64,000 nucleotides of DNA from Temnothorax longispinosus (taxonomy: Eukaryota > Arthropoda > Insecta > Hymenoptera > Formicidae): the NCBI RefSeq assembly GCF_030848805.1, contig NC_092361.1, positions 14,559,444 through 14,623,443 of the forward strand. The letters are read 5' to 3'. Made by a program: the position numbers and the translations under genes. The notes under the pieces were generated by a model that searched no databases, had not been told where the DNA came from, and was given only the letters and a program-made list of their open reading frames with translations. Within the stretch, counting starts at the first letter, position 1, and each line of letters starts with the position of its first letter. Of this stretch, positions 1 through 11,928 are shown one piece after another.

Positions 1-2002
1 CCGCATCAGTATCGACGAAAACTTTCATGTCGCACAGCTTGATGAAACGTTTATCTATTTTGTTACTCTCTTTCGACATTTTTTCCAACCTTTAAAATTA
101 TCTTTTTTACCGATTTACCTTCAAGACGTCCGTATTGTAAAACGTAAGTATTCCCTCGAAGATAATGACATTGGCGCCGTACATGGTTTTCTTCCAAGCA
201 AAGAAAAAAAAAACTTGTACAAATTAATTTCTTACATGATAAGTAAAAACCGCAACCAATTAACTTACCGTTCTACTTTCTCTACGATGCGTTACAAAAT
301 TATAAATAGGAACTTCTACCATGCGTCCTTCCTTCAAACGCTGCAATGTAGTCTTGAGAAGTTCGAAATCGAAAGCGTCAGGGTGATCAAAGTTGTACTC
401 GTTGTGTGCAGCCATCTCGTGCTGCTTCTCGTTTAATACCTATAAGACAAATATTCAGTAATGTCTACAGCCATATGATTTTCCATCATGCTAATGACAA
501 CTTTGTTAAACTGTAAAAGAAGATATTTCTAGTAAACTCTATTGATCAGAATATTTTGATCAGAATATTTACGCACTTTATAAAAGGAATCCATACTAAG
601 AAGGGTCACCCACGGTACGTCCAGAGATTCTATAATTTTAGTTGCCACTGTTGTTTTCCCAGAAGCGCTGCCTCCACAGATACCTATCGCAAATATATTC
701 CCCAGTAATAAAAGTTTACATTTATTTCATACAGAAAATTTAAATCAAGTATCGAGTTATAAATTAAAGAGCAATTTTAATTAAATTAATAATAAATATT
801 ACTAACCGATTACAAAAGGTTCTACTTGTTGACCAGCCGAATTATACCAAGGCGGTCTACCAGCTGTATAAATGGTTCGCGTTTTGCTCCTGAGAATAGA
901 TTCCGCGGACGTCTTCTTACTTGATTGTGACATGCTAGTAGTGCGCTGCCTGCGTGATCGTGGTGATTTTTGAGAACCTGTTATAATTACATTAATATAC
1001 TTTTCTTTGTTATTTCTAAGTAATAATCAATACTTATTTTTATCCCTTATGCATATATCTTTTTATTTTATTTTTTATGATATGTAAAAGGATTTAATTA
1101 ATAAAAGGAATGGGAATAGGATTAAAGGTAAGAAGAGAACCTTCTATATATTTTGTATTGGCTGTCCTCTAGGAGTTCATTAAGGAACTTAAGGCATTGG
1201 ATTGTTTGATTTTCCTTTTACAGGTACAGCTTCATGGGAGTATTGATTCTGTAAACAGTGCATCTATATAGGACTTAAATATAAGATGTATTAAACTATG
1301 CATTATATTCATATACGTTACTTATAAAAGCATAAGCTCATATTTTATCTCGTTACAATTATTTCGTTCACTGATAAGATATTTTTATTCCCGATGCAAT
1401 CTATATTAAGATGATTGATTGTCAATGGATAACTGACTTAAGCTGTTACAGACCATTTCCTTATCAGCTACGTATAAATAAACTGAATTATGCACTTGCA
1501 CATATGTAAGAAATTTATCATCAGGTACTTTAATATAAGAGGATATCTACCAACAGGTTCTACTGACAGGTTTTGCTAGCAAATAAAATAAATCGCTACC
1601 CACATGTGAAATTAAACCGAACTCTCTCTCTCTCGGGCATGTGATATAAAGTCGTTCTTCAGGAATATCAGGTTGAGAATCCTCGCGAGAGAGCCCGCAA
1701 TAAATGGGATTTACCTGTGGACGGTGGCCTCGGAGATTGCGGCGTGCCGACGTCGGAGTGCCTGTAATGCTCGACATCCTCGCACAACTCGTCGGCAAGA
1801 AAAATCTCGCGGTCGTCCAGGCATACGTCACCGTCTTCACTGAAAAATTCAACGAGCATACAACGGAATACTCATTGATTTCCGATAAACGTTGACAAGA
1901 AGAAAATATGCTGCATAATTACGGAAAAGACTGTCTTCTCGCATACCTCTCGGAACTCGCCGAGCTCGGTGGCTCGAACGGGAGCTGCATCTTAGCTGCC
2001 AT
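1..2002 (-). CDS. UCKL1: Uridine-cytidine kinase-like 1 (5' part, seven exons, continues past left edge)
   Basis: Minus-strand exons, 5' to 3': 2002-1947, 1839-1715, 977-807, 683-577, 439-269, 190-119 and 37-1. GT-AG junctions and phases close throughout, giving the first 246 residues. The protein starts MAAKMQLPFEPPSS and has an acidic then Ser/Arg-rich N-terminus (to about residue 95). The block RTIYTAGRPPWYN follows, as in animal UCKL1. The P-loop GGSASGKTT (K127) comes next, then LSMDSFYK and the NFDHPDAFDF motif (residues 169-178), and KTMYGANVIIFEGI. The family phosphorylates uridine and cytidine in pyrimidine salvage. UCKL1 members also carry a C-terminal UPRTase-like domain, which would lie beyond the left edge. 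RTIYTAGRPPWYN favours UCKL1 over plain UCK1/2. The start at 2002 is the first in-frame ATG of the most 5' exon; an alternative downstream ATG lies in exon 3. Confidence 0.93.
542..569. repeat. 14-bp tandem duplication in a UCKL1 intron
   Basis: The unit TTGATCAGAATATT occurs twice head to tail, just downstream of the exon that carries the P-loop. It may be replication slippage. Confidence 0.6.
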
Positions 2003-2330
2003 GGTTCCGTCGACTCCGCTGATCCCGAGCTCGTCGCGACACCGACCGACAACGTGCGCGTCGCTGACGGTCACCCGAGTCACCTACGATCTGCTATGTC
2101 GTACGTAAACGCCCTCGACATACGTACACGCTACACAGTGCACGTCGTCGTGGCGCACAGCAGCGATCACTGTGACTACTGTGAACTGTGATGTGAACAG
2201 TGTCGCACGACTCGCACGCGGGCCACGCGGTCAGTGTTCCCACGTTCCCACAGTTCCCAAACCGTGGGAACCAATTCGATCATCCTAGCTCCTAGCTCCG
2301 TTTTCGCGCGCGTGCGTATGAATGATCACG
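2003..2330 (-). promoter_or_regulatory. Putative UCKL1 promoter and 5' UTR
   Basis: This moderately GC- and CpG-rich stretch lies immediately upstream of the UCKL1 start codon, in contrast with AT-rich DNA further right. It contains a cluster of GTTCCCAC-type repeats around 2234-2272. No TATA box or clear initiator could be assigned. The call rests on position and composition only. Confidence 0.35.
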
Positions 2331-5208
2331 TGACTGTCTCCATCTCCACAGTATCGTGCCTAGAAGCGCTTATTGGGGACCACACACATTTTTACATCTT
2401 TTATTACCGTTCATATATCGTTATTGAAGTTATTTCAGAATTAATAACATCTTATTATCTATTTCAACATATTATTGATGTCATTTCTCGTAATTATTAA
2501 TTAAGCGATTTAAAGCGAAGTTTTCCATGCGCGCATCCACGTTGTTTAATAATTTCGTTTTCTGTCAGAATATATACTGATGAAGTTTCCTGAACACACA
2601 AAAATACTTGTAAATATCCTCAAATTCTTAAATAATAAAAATGTAATTTATATCTTTACATATCCGCAGTTGATTTATATTTGTTACATCAGAAATGAGA
2701 GAAACTGCAGAAATATCGTACAAATAATTGGCACGATAAATAAATGTTTTAAGCAGTTAAATAACATTGTAAGTAAATGTTTCTAAAGTTTTCTTTAATC
2801 ATCGTATATATAGTGTGTAATGAAATATATTCGCGACTGAGAGAGCCGAGCACTAAAATTTACGTATGTGTGTGGGATATTTTTGAGAATATTGGTCACG
2901 CGCATTCTCATCACAAGAAATCGCGCGCATGCGAGAATGCATGTATATAAGTCCCTGTGATAAAATATATATGTCTGATTCATGCGAAACCTTGGGGTAC
3001 GGCTACTCAGCCCTACAAAATCGATCTTGAATTACGCATTCTTATATAATATTACATTATTTTTATTTGCATTGTTAAGCTACTATTGCCGGTCAAATCT
3101 CGATTTTGTACCCCCAAAAAGATGTAAATTTAGAAATACTGAAAAGCAGTGTCGTTTTCCTAAGATCTCTTTTTTTTCAAGAACTGTCCAACTATATAGT
3201 TCTTGCGAGACTTTAGCGGCTAAGTTCTTTCATATAAGATTTCTTCCTTGTCTCTTTTATCTTCGATATTTGAGCAGGCGTATACCATACCGCAGACGTG
3301 CGATGACAATAAATATGTATATCATGGAGCAGAGGCAGCGGCGAAGGGGGAACGGAGGAAACTCCCGCCCACGTGGGCCAAGTTAGCTATCTTTGGTATG
3401 TATGTTTGCGAAAGAGCAGAGCGAGACCAACGCACAAGCACGTTTCGAATATCATATAGCTGCGTATTGCAACGAGGAAAGACAAATATATATGTGCCAG
3501 AGTTTTCACGTCTGAACCGCAATTAAATATGTATGACTTTACTGTTCGACGGAACTGATAAGAAACATGGAAATCGAGTAACCGACGTCATAATCTACGC
3601 TTACGTCGATGTCATATATAATTATATGATATCAGCAACTAACGCGGCAATTAACGAGAATACAAGAAGGCACGCTCGTATGCACTGAAACTATATAAAT
3701 ACAATTTGTATTAAATAAAATTATGAAATTTGATTAATTAATATCCATTTCTACATCAATGCAGATTAACTTTAATCGCGGTTTAACTTATTTTTTATCT
3801 TTTTCTAGTTCTATAAGAATATTAGAACTAGAAACTGCATTGATAGAACCATTAGATTAAAGTTATATTAATTTACATTGATAGAAATGGGCATATAAAT
3901 GCGCGTGTTTTGTATAATATACACGGAATAAATTAATACACGAAATTGAACACGTATCTCGAAGCGTAAAAAACGCATATCTGATATGCTGTGCATAAAT
4001 CCATGCGTTAAAATAAAATATTAATCCTGTATGTAGGTACCTATAATATAATCGCGGAATAATCACTATTTAATTTACGATATAGCAGGAAGCAATTTGA
4101 TATGTATTGGAAATTCGAGAATGAGATTCTCATTACATCATACCGATACGGATACCTATAAAGCATACAAAAGCAACATATAAATTTAATCTTCATCGAA
4201 AACAAGATATGTCGTATATCAGTATTTCCCGAATTATTTTTTATATTATTACCATAATGCCTACGTGACATCTAAAAAAAACCCGCTTTTGATGTTTAAT
4301 ATTCGAAATATAAATAAATGTTCACGCAAATTTATAAATCCTGAAAATATGATTTATCATAGACAGAAACGTGTGTCTCACAGTATAAAATTTAAGCCGA
4401 AAATATCCTAGGTAGACCCTAATGAGAAAATATTATTTTTTACCAAATACATGGTAACGTCACATAATATAATTTTTTGTTATCGGACATCAAAATAATA
4501 GCTATTCCAAAAGCACCTTTTTCACGTAGAAAATACAAACAATGTTAATCATTATAAATTTAATGATCGATTGATTAATTGATTTCTTCAAACTGTATTT
4601 TTGCAAACGGTCCTACAAAAATAAATAGTTTTAAACTAAATTAGATTAAATGCATTTCAATTTTAATTTATCAACAATACAGAGTGATATAAAAACGCAT
4701 AAACATTAATATAATATTATTTACGCTGATTTTTATAAGCTTTTAAACTTATAAACTTTTAAGCTTATAAACGACAAAAAGCAGTATACAATTGTCTAGT
4801 TGCAATACACACAATGTATAACGTTTATTTTGTTTTTGTACAGGAATCAAAATCAAAATCTTTAAAACCTGCATTTTGTTAAGTTTTTAATTTTTAAAAC
4901 AATAGCGCTGAGAGAGAAACAAAAATTGCAACCTATATATAAATTTCCAATATTTTTAACAAAATATATAAATCTCTCTCTCTCTCTCTCTTCTCTCCAT
5001 GATCCTCTCTATATATTACTTATTATTTACATAGATGACACGTTAAACATAGTTAACTTTGTACACACGTAAGTAGATGTAGATTACGCGTGAACGCCCA
5101 ACCTTTCCCCTCGCTGACGCGCAAAATCGGCGTAGATAAGTGATCCCTCGCGATAGCGAGTAGGATCCCGTCGAAAGGATACCATTACATATGTACTGCA
5201 GTTTCAGA
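2331..5208. other. Intergenic AT-rich spacer between UCKL1 and Rab10
   Basis: No exon with acceptable splice sites and a protein-like reading frame is visible. Short open frames here are AT-rich and lack recognisable motifs. The spacer holds one palindromic element (3743-3892), a TC run near 4975-4991 and a small inverted repeat near 4733-4772. Confidence 0.5.
3743..3892. mobile_element. Palindromic MITE-like element (150 bp)
   Basis: The left end ATCCATTTCTACATCAATG is mirrored by the complement of ATTGATAGAAATGGGC at the right end. Toward the centre a perfect 12-bp stem, TTTCTAGTTCTA (3802-3813), pairs with TAGAACTAGAAA (3823-3834). Arms are imperfect and no target duplication is clear. 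It has no coding capacity. Confidence 0.5.
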
Positions 5209-5545
5209 CCGCCGACTAGAGACCCTCGAATTAGAGTCTGACCATAAGGCGATTTTTTGCAAAATTCTGCAAGAGAGAAGGATACTTATAACTTATATAT
5301 GACTGACTGACTTATAATTTTAAGACGTTTTATGCTTTAAAAATCTTTGTTTTTAAATAACGCGCAATACCGTCTTGTGTCTCAATTTAAGTCTTACGAA
5401 CGTTGACTCTTTGTACACACGTTTAAGAGACATTTGAGACATAAGGCAGTGTATTGTGCGTCACCAAAGACAATGCCTTAAACATCGTCTTAAAATTATA
5501 AATCAGCTTCTGTTCAGGCCTAATTCGAGGGTCTCTACCGCCGAC
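5209..5545. mobile_element. hAT-type nonautonomous element with 8-bp target duplication
   Basis: The element at 5217-5537 starts TAGAGACCCTCGAATTAG and ends with its reverse complement. It is flanked on both sides by CCGCCGAC (5209-5216 and 5538-5545). An 8-bp target duplication with TAGAG-like termini is the hallmark of the hAT superfamily. Subterminal blocks (GCTTATAATTTTAAGACG-like, and GTCTCAA runs) are also mirrored across the centre. There is no transposase frame in the 321 bp, so it would need a hAT transposase in trans. It sits directly at the edge of the GC-rich Rab10 upstream region. Confidence 0.8.
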
Positions 5546-6253
5546 GGCCGACGGCGCCGACCGACGCCGCGGCGAGTCGCACTCTCATTCAGCCGGTAAC
5601 ACCGGATCGTCGCTCGATTTCCACGTTGTCGGTCGGCCGTCGGCCGAGCTCCGAAGTCCGAAGTATAGCGAACGCCGTGTAGAGAGAAAGAAAGAGAGCG
5701 AGCGAGAAAGAGAGACAAAGAGACAAAGAGAGAAAGAAAGAGAAAGAGAAGGAGAAATCGAGCGAGCGTGCCGAGTGCCGAGCCGAAAGTCACCCCGCGT
5801 CTAGCGTCTACCCCCGATGGCTTCTGCGTCGTGTTGACTCCGCCGACTGACTCCGCCGCCCGCGCCGCCGTCCGCGTCGCGTGACGTCGCGCCGTCTTTT
5901 AATAGTCCGCCGCCTCACCGCGAACCGCGACCGGTTCGCCCGTATGATACGGCACGATACGTCCGCGGCGTCCACACACGTATATACTTGTACGTCGCAG
6001 CTCGTCGGGAGAGTCGGGAGACGCGCCCTCGTTCGACCTTGAGCGACTATAACCGGTGCGTAACGTTCGATGTATACGGAGCATCGTCGCTGCCGCTGAC
6101 TGCTGATCGCGACAACCAGCCGCGCCGACCGCGAGCCACCGCAGCTCCAACCGCCGCAACCAAGCTCGTGCCCCCGTGCTCCTTTTACTCTGTTTACTTC
6201 CTCCGCTCCGCCGCGGCGCCTACTCCTCGACGCGGGCCAGCCTCGGCGACGAA
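5546..6253 (+). promoter_or_regulatory. Rab10 CpG-rich promoter and 5' UTR
   Basis: This GC/CpG-rich block ends at the Rab10 start codon. It contains a dense purine (GAGA) tract at 5680-5768 and the string GTCTAG at 5799-5804 next to CTACCCCC. Open frames across it are GC-rich and have no domains, so I read it as promoter plus 5' UTR. The transcription start is not determined. Confidence 0.5.
5680..5768. promoter_or_regulatory. GAGA-type purine tract upstream of Rab10
   Basis: Nearly 90 bp of G and A on the plus strand with many GAGAG cores, the binding element of insect GAGA-type factors. It lies about 500 bp upstream of the start codon within CpG-rich DNA, so a promoter-proximal role is plausible. 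A simple repeat without function is the alternative. Confidence 0.45.
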
Positions 6254-6390
6254 ATGGCGAAGAAAACCTACGATCTCCTGTTCAAGCTGCTCCTCATCGG
6301 CGACTCCGGCGTCGGCAAGACCTGCATACTTTTCCGTTTCTCGGACGATGCCTTCTCCACCACGTTCATTTCCACGATAGGTGAGAAAAC

Positions 6391-6421
<31 letters not shown>

Positions 6422-7822
6422 CGAGGGAAAAAGTGGGAATACGAGAATAAGTACGAGATCGAAGAGGCCGGCAAAGTCGCGGAGGCTTCTCTCGTCGACG
6501 ACGCGAGCCTGACTCGCGTTTTCCTTGCCCGGCGATTAGGTTAGAATGCGACACCTCGATTGTGCGAATTACGGACGGCCGTCGCGCCTCGTTCCATAAA
6601 ATCCGACCCAATCGACGGCAATCGAGCCGATCGCCGAGCCTGCCTCGTTTCCGTGTGCGAGAGTCACACAGTCACACACGTGCGTGCATGTCGTACATAC
6701 GCACGGCGATCAGGATGTAATTACCAGCGTGTTTTTTCTTTGAGAGCAAAAAGCAATCGGTGCGCTTTGTTTTCGCGAGGTTTTAGCGGGGTCACACATC
6801 CGTTCGGAGCATAAATATCATCGTTGCATAAGTTGCAAAAAGGATGTAACTAACTTTATAAATAATATACAAGTTGTTCTCGTTCTCTATATATATATAT
6901 ATATCTACACAAAAGATGATTTTGTGGGAATAAAAAGTAAAAACTATAAACTTTCCATTAATGTGTCGAATTTTTGATAATAATTATGCATAAAATATAC
7001 ATATGTAGTTTCTAGATATTTTAAAATATTTTATCCTTTTGTTTAATGGAATATAAGAGTAAAACTATGTTTTTGTTCTCTCTTAGGTATCGATTTTAAA
7101 ATCAAAACAGTGGAATTAAGAGGAAAGAAAATCAAACTACAGATATGGTGAGTCGTCAGGTGTATGTTTCAACTTATCTGTGTTATTTATGTGCTTCTTT
7201 ATCTGCAGGGACACAGCTGGGCAAGAGAGATTCCACACTATTACCACGTCATATTACAGAGGGGCTATGGGGATTATGCTTGTGTACGATATCACTAATG
7301 AAAAGACGTTTGAAAATATTGTCAAGTGGTTGAGGAATATCGATGAAGTAAGTATAGTTTAACTCCATATATTCACAAATTTATTTGTACATTTATTAAA
7401 ACAAACATGTAACAATAATTTCCATAAATATTTCTTATAGCATGCAAATGAAGATGTGGAGAAAATGATATTAGGAAATAAGAGTGATATGGAAGAAAAA
7501 CGCGTTGTCAGTACAGAAAAGGGAGAAGCGGTAAATATTTTATACATAACTTTTAGTGTATTACGGGCAACGCGATAAAACCTTTTTGTCCCTTCAAGCA
7601 TGGTTTCTTCAAACAAAATCTTTTTCTTGCTTATAGATAGCGAGAGAACATGGCATTAGATTTATGGAAACGTCGGCGAAGGCGAATATTAATATCGATC
7701 GAGCATTTAGCGAACTAGCGGAAGCAATATTGGACAAGACTCACGGCAAGGAACCACAAGACGCGCCCGACAGAGTGACGGTCGATCGAAGGGTAGAGAG
7801 AAGTTCGAATCGGTGCTGCTAA
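6254..7822 (+). CDS. Rab10: Ras-related small GTPase Rab10
   Basis: Five exons: 6254-6380, 7087-7147, 7209-7347, 7441-7530 and 7637-7822, all GT-AG with matching phases, giving 200 residues, the same length as human Rab10. Nucleotide-binding motifs are intact: GDSGVGKT (16-23), switch I FISTIGIDF with T41, DTAGQE (64-69, catalytic Q68), NKSD (122-125) and ETSAK (150-154). The protein ends CC (199-200), the geranylgeranylation site. The N-terminus MAKKTYDLLFKLLLIG and the stretch KIKTVEL-GKKIKLQIW distinguish Rab10 from Rab8. Rab10 directs exocytic, basolateral and basement-membrane cargo traffic from Golgi and endosomes. Intron 1 is about 700 bp with a GA microsatellite just after the donor. 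It converges on the Lifeguard gene. Confidence 0.97.
6391..6415. repeat. (GA)n microsatellite in Rab10 intron 1
   Basis: An uninterrupted GA dinucleotide run starts 10 bp after the exon 1 splice donor. Confidence 0.9.
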
Positions 7823-8960
7823 TTTTATATATTATTTATTTTAACGGCGCAGAACGAACTATATATCAGCTCGTGCCACTTGGGATAGATCCCTCGATAT
7901 AGATTTAGAGCGTAACTTAAAAAGCATAATAACAGAAACACTTCACGACACTGCCTGATCAGGTATAATCCAATCTCACCTTTGATCTGATGAAAATACA
8001 ATTTTTTTTTATGCTGCAATCGAAACATATATTGCTAACAAAAAATTGTTAGCTGATCCAATAATTTAAAAACTTAGGTTTTTTAATTATACCTATATAA
8101 ATGTCAATAGGTATAAAAGTACGCGCGCAGTTTTATGGATATATGTAACTGTACCTATAACTGTACGTGTGATATATAAACAAAATTTCTTTACGGAAGT
8201 TTGTGTGGATGGTAAGAGAAACACAGATTTCACTGGTGAAATCCTTCATGCTTCATGTAAAACATTGCATCGTTGCACGGACAAAAAAGTTGTTTGTTAC
8301 GAGGCTGCAATTTGTTACCAAGTTGAGTGGTGTGAGTATGAGTGTGTCGGCTTTTCAATCTTGATAATCTTTTTGGACATTGGACGCTTTCCTACGTGAA
8401 TAATCGCACCACACATGCTTATTTGTATATTAAGTTAGGGAGAATTTAAAACCAAAAGCTTCTACCGTTTTGTGTACGGCCGATTTACTATAAATATAAA
8501 TATTCGCAATTTCGAATTTGTCGTTTTTATTTCTTACACACACTGATACACATGCGCGCGCGCACATATATATACTCTACGTAGAATGAATCTACAGCTT
8601 TTGTAGACGCAAAATTGCAGACAAGTAAATAAAAAATAAATTATATGTAGACATTTTTTTATGTGAGCATTAAAGGCAGAAATATGTACTATGTATATGA
8701 TTTAAAATAGATTTTCTAATTTTTTTAAAAATGCTATTAAAGTAGAAAGTATTGGTAACGATTATTCCATCTAATTATTTCTTTTAAGTCGCATCAAATA
8801 TGACGTTATATATAGAATTGTCATGGTAGGTAACATTACATGGAAATTGTCTTATCATGAGTAACAGTGTCAACATGTTTGTCGACAAAGAATCGCAAAT
8901 CGCAACATACTATTATCTACACTGTTATCTGGAATAAAAAAAAAGGTTATAAATACGAGA
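7823..8960 (+). other. Rab10 3' UTR
   Basis: AT-rich sequence after the Rab10 stop. Candidate AATAAA signals occur near 8629-8641 and at 8933-8938; the second lies just before the convergent Lifeguard poly(A) signal. A 76-codon open frame inside (8169-8399) has no recognisable feature and is probably chance. Confidence 0.5.
8933..8938 (+). terminator. Candidate distal poly(A) signal of Rab10
   Basis: AATAAA on the plus strand about 1.1 kb after the stop, followed by an A-run. It faces the minus-strand AATAAA at 8976-8981. Confidence 0.4.
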
Positions 8961-8975
8961 GAAGTAATCGTTTGT

Positions 8976-8981
8976 TTTATT
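8976..8981 (-). terminator. Candidate distal poly(A) signal of the Lifeguard gene
   Basis: TTTATT on the plus strand, AATAAA on the minus strand, about 740 bp after the Lifeguard stop. Another minus-strand candidate lies near 9600-9606. Confidence 0.35.
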
Positions 8982-9346
8982 ATTCAAATATGAACAAAGA
9001 ATAAACACAATCTCAACTTCCTATATATGTATATATATGTATGTATAGGCAACAAGGTGCATCTCTTGAGGTTGCCTGGAGTTACAGTCAAGTCCAGATA
9101 ATATAATACTATAACTAATGCTGGATTTTTATCACACTATGACATATATTTATAACAATTATATTAATAATCGCTTTTACGTACTTTTAAATTAGATGTG
9201 TACATTCATTGATTACATTGGAAAAATCCAAGTCCTTTAAAGAAATAAAAAAATCAAAATTATAATTTGACTATTTGCTTCTTAATAAACGATTCTGGTG
9301 ATGATTACCCAAAATGACAGACAAAGAAACAACATTAATCATCTTT

Positions 9347-9384
<38 letters not shown>

Positions 9385-9723
9385 GATAATGACATACTAT
9401 TCTACACATTAGCAATTACAAGAATTTATATTTGGTTTTCTCCCCAAAACGATGGGAAATACTTTGTTATGCTTTATAGACCTAGACAAAAGACTTGGAA
9501 TACAAGTGTGCTGTTCGTGTATATTAATCTTTGAAAATTTGTAAAAGCTATCTTCGTAGAAATTAAAGACTTGCCAATACATGCCCCTTCGTACTTCATT
9601 GTTTATTCGCCTACAGTGCGCTCTCAGAATAACTGTGGAGAGCCAGAGCAGGACGGCGGTAAGTAAAAACTGTGTATTCTTTAGTAATTGTAACACAAGT
9701 CAAAACATCATAATTGACATCAA
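8982..9723 (-). other. Lifeguard 3' UTR with ATGATA-type microsatellite
   Basis: Non-coding AT-rich DNA between the Lifeguard stop and its distal poly(A) signal. A GATAAT/ATA microsatellite occupies about 9349-9391. The open frames that span it are low complexity or lack motifs. Confidence 0.45.
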
Positions 9724-11928
9724 TTAGTCTCGCGAAGCGCCAATAATAGCTAAAACGTACAGGAAGATATTGACGACATCAAGATACAAACTCAACGCGG
9801 CAAAGATATACTCTTCCGGTGAGATAGAAAATTTATGTTTTCCGCCTATCATCATTTGCGTATCGTAAATCAGATACATAGAGAATATTAATGCGCCGAG
9901 CGCGGCGTAAACCAAAGTCATAGTTTTTCCGGGCCAGATCATTGCGATAAAACCGAAAATAATTAAGACGAGCACAGCAACAAACAAGACAGTGTGCAAT
10001 CCGGTAAAATCGATTTTCGTCTGAAATGCAAATAACGTCAACCCTAGACAAACCGCTGCTGTAATTCCAACGGCCAGCATGACCTGCAAAAGCATTTCAA
10101 TGTAGAGACATCAAGTTTGTTACATATTATAACTTACATAATGTAGTACACGAGTTATTCCAACACATCTATACAGTGGAATTAAAATTGTACCAACTTA
10201 CCTCTTCCGATTTGTACGTTGATGCAGCTACAGACATCAGGAGAGCCTCCGCCAATGTAAATAGAAACAAGAATATATAGTTCATCGGAGCTTTACGTCT
10301 CACAGAGGTACAACAAGCCATACATATGATCAGAACAATAGTCATGGCGAAAGCGATCCAAAATACTTCTGAGTGTCTCATAACCCATTGCTGTGTCGGT
10401 TTATGATAAAGGAACAGGCTAATCATTCCAAGAGTGATGACCAACTGACACATCAAAATGCTATACACTTTCCTATAAAAGAAGAATATATATTTATGTA
10501 TATGCTCACATCATATATTTTGAAGCACATTAAAGAACTTGGCCCATTTTCATAAGGGTTTTGGGCTATCCATCAGTCCCAGTCATCAATCATGTATAAT
10601 TTTGTAGATAATAATGGTAGTATTAAAGAAAAAATAGTTTTAGATCTTCAAATCCCTGCCGGAAGCAATTTTGACCGAACAGCTCTCGATGATGAGCCAT
10701 CGAATGAAATGACGTCATTAGGAGGTCAGAACTGCTTCTGGTGGAGGTTTGAAAATCTAGAACTATTTTTTCTTTAATATTATTATTATTTACAAAATTA
10801 TATATGATTGATGACTAGGCCCGGATAGTCCAAAATGGACCAAGTTCTTTTAAGAATGATATCTGATATTTACCTAATAAAACCGTTCCTGATAGTTTTG
10901 TCATTAAACTCAAATCCTTTGATCTCATCCTGCATAGGATCTTCCGCATAAGCACCGGACCCGTACATCCCTGGATGTTGTGGAGGTATCCCTCCGAATC
11001 CTGGACCAACTGGCGGCGGCGCTTCACCGTATGGTGGACCCTGTGGAGGTATAAATCCTGGACCTATAAAAAAAAATAGTAAGCTCGATGAGCAAATAAC
11101 TGCATTAATTTAGGCTGCGTTCCGATATTCACTGCCAGTACTAAAAATCTATAGTGTACGTTACGTAAATTATAGATTTTCAGTATTTGCAGTGAATATC
11201 GAAACGCAGCCTTAAGGTGTTTTAAATAACATTCTTGAATTATATGTATATCTACCTGGTGGATTTCCACCGGAGTAAGGCGGTGGATATCCTGGTTGTT
11301 GAGGATATGGGTAGCCTTCCTGTGGTGGCGGGTACCCAGGATTCTGTTGAGGATACGGATATGGACCTGCACAGTCAAATTTGAGAAACATAAATATTAT
11401 TGACGTTCCAATATAATGCGCATGTAACCTCGATAAGCAGTAACAATTTGAGGAACTCTGTGCAGTAACAGCAGCCACTACTTTTACATAGTGAGTGTTT
11501 TATGTATAAAATTAAGTTTCCATGACTGTGTGCGCAATTGGCTTCTTCATGACACTTGCAGATTATGCTTGATATAATTTGCTGCTGTATTACATGAGTA
11601 TATGAACTGTAGAGTCATGTCAATGATGACAATCAGTATGTCAACATGTTACTGCAGAATTGATTTTGCTTTACTCTCAAATATTGTTGACTACAAATAA
11701 TCATTATATGAACAGTGTGCTTTCGAATGTGGGTGGAATGATATATCCTTTTAAGCAAGTGATTATACTAGCTGCTGATTGAATGGCTTTTGATATGGAC
11801 CCCGAATATAACACAGTTAACATAATAAAATATAGTAATAAAAAAAAAATATATTAAAAAACGGAAGGAAAAAGATCAGAACCTTGTCCTGGATAGAATC
11901 CCGCACCAGGTGCTTGCCAAGTTGTCAT
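9724..11928 (-). CDS. Lfg: Lifeguard/GRINA-type TMBIM family membrane protein
   Basis: Five coding exons on the minus strand: 11928-11883, 11366-11256, 11063-10874, 10472-10202 and 10083-9724, phases matching, 325 residues. Residues 1-95 are Pro/Gly/Tyr-rich (repeated YPYPQQ and GYPPP), as in GRINA/Lifeguard proteins. A short linker with FEFNDKTIRNGFIRKVY follows, then seven hydrophobic segments (about 119-138, 151-170, 180-200, 207-226, 235-256, 261-279 and 298-320). Two aspartates in the last segments, D280 (IYDTQMMIGG) and D308 (SLYLDVVNIFL), match the paired acidic residues that sense Ca2+ and pH in this family. Members are ER or Golgi Ca2+-leak, anti-apoptotic proteins. The closest insect namesake I know is the Drosophila NMDA-receptor-associated protein (Nmda1/Lfg). 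A splice acceptor 22 nt before the ATG implies at least one 5' non-coding exon. Confidence 0.95.
11110..11214. mobile_element. PIF/Harbinger-like MITE in Lifeguard intron (copy 1)
   Basis: A 99-bp palindrome (11113-11211) begins GGCTGCGTTCCGATATTCAC and ends with the near-exact complement. It is flanked by TTA on both sides (11110-11112 and 11212-11214). A 3-bp TTA/TAA duplication with GG-starting termini fits PIF/Harbinger. A second family member lies at 21927-22028. It sits between coding exons 2 and 3. Confidence 0.75.

Noticed and set aside
3540..3570. Resemblance to miR-184 (CGACGGAACTGATAAG)
   Set aside because: Several mismatches within the mature sequence and no hairpin.
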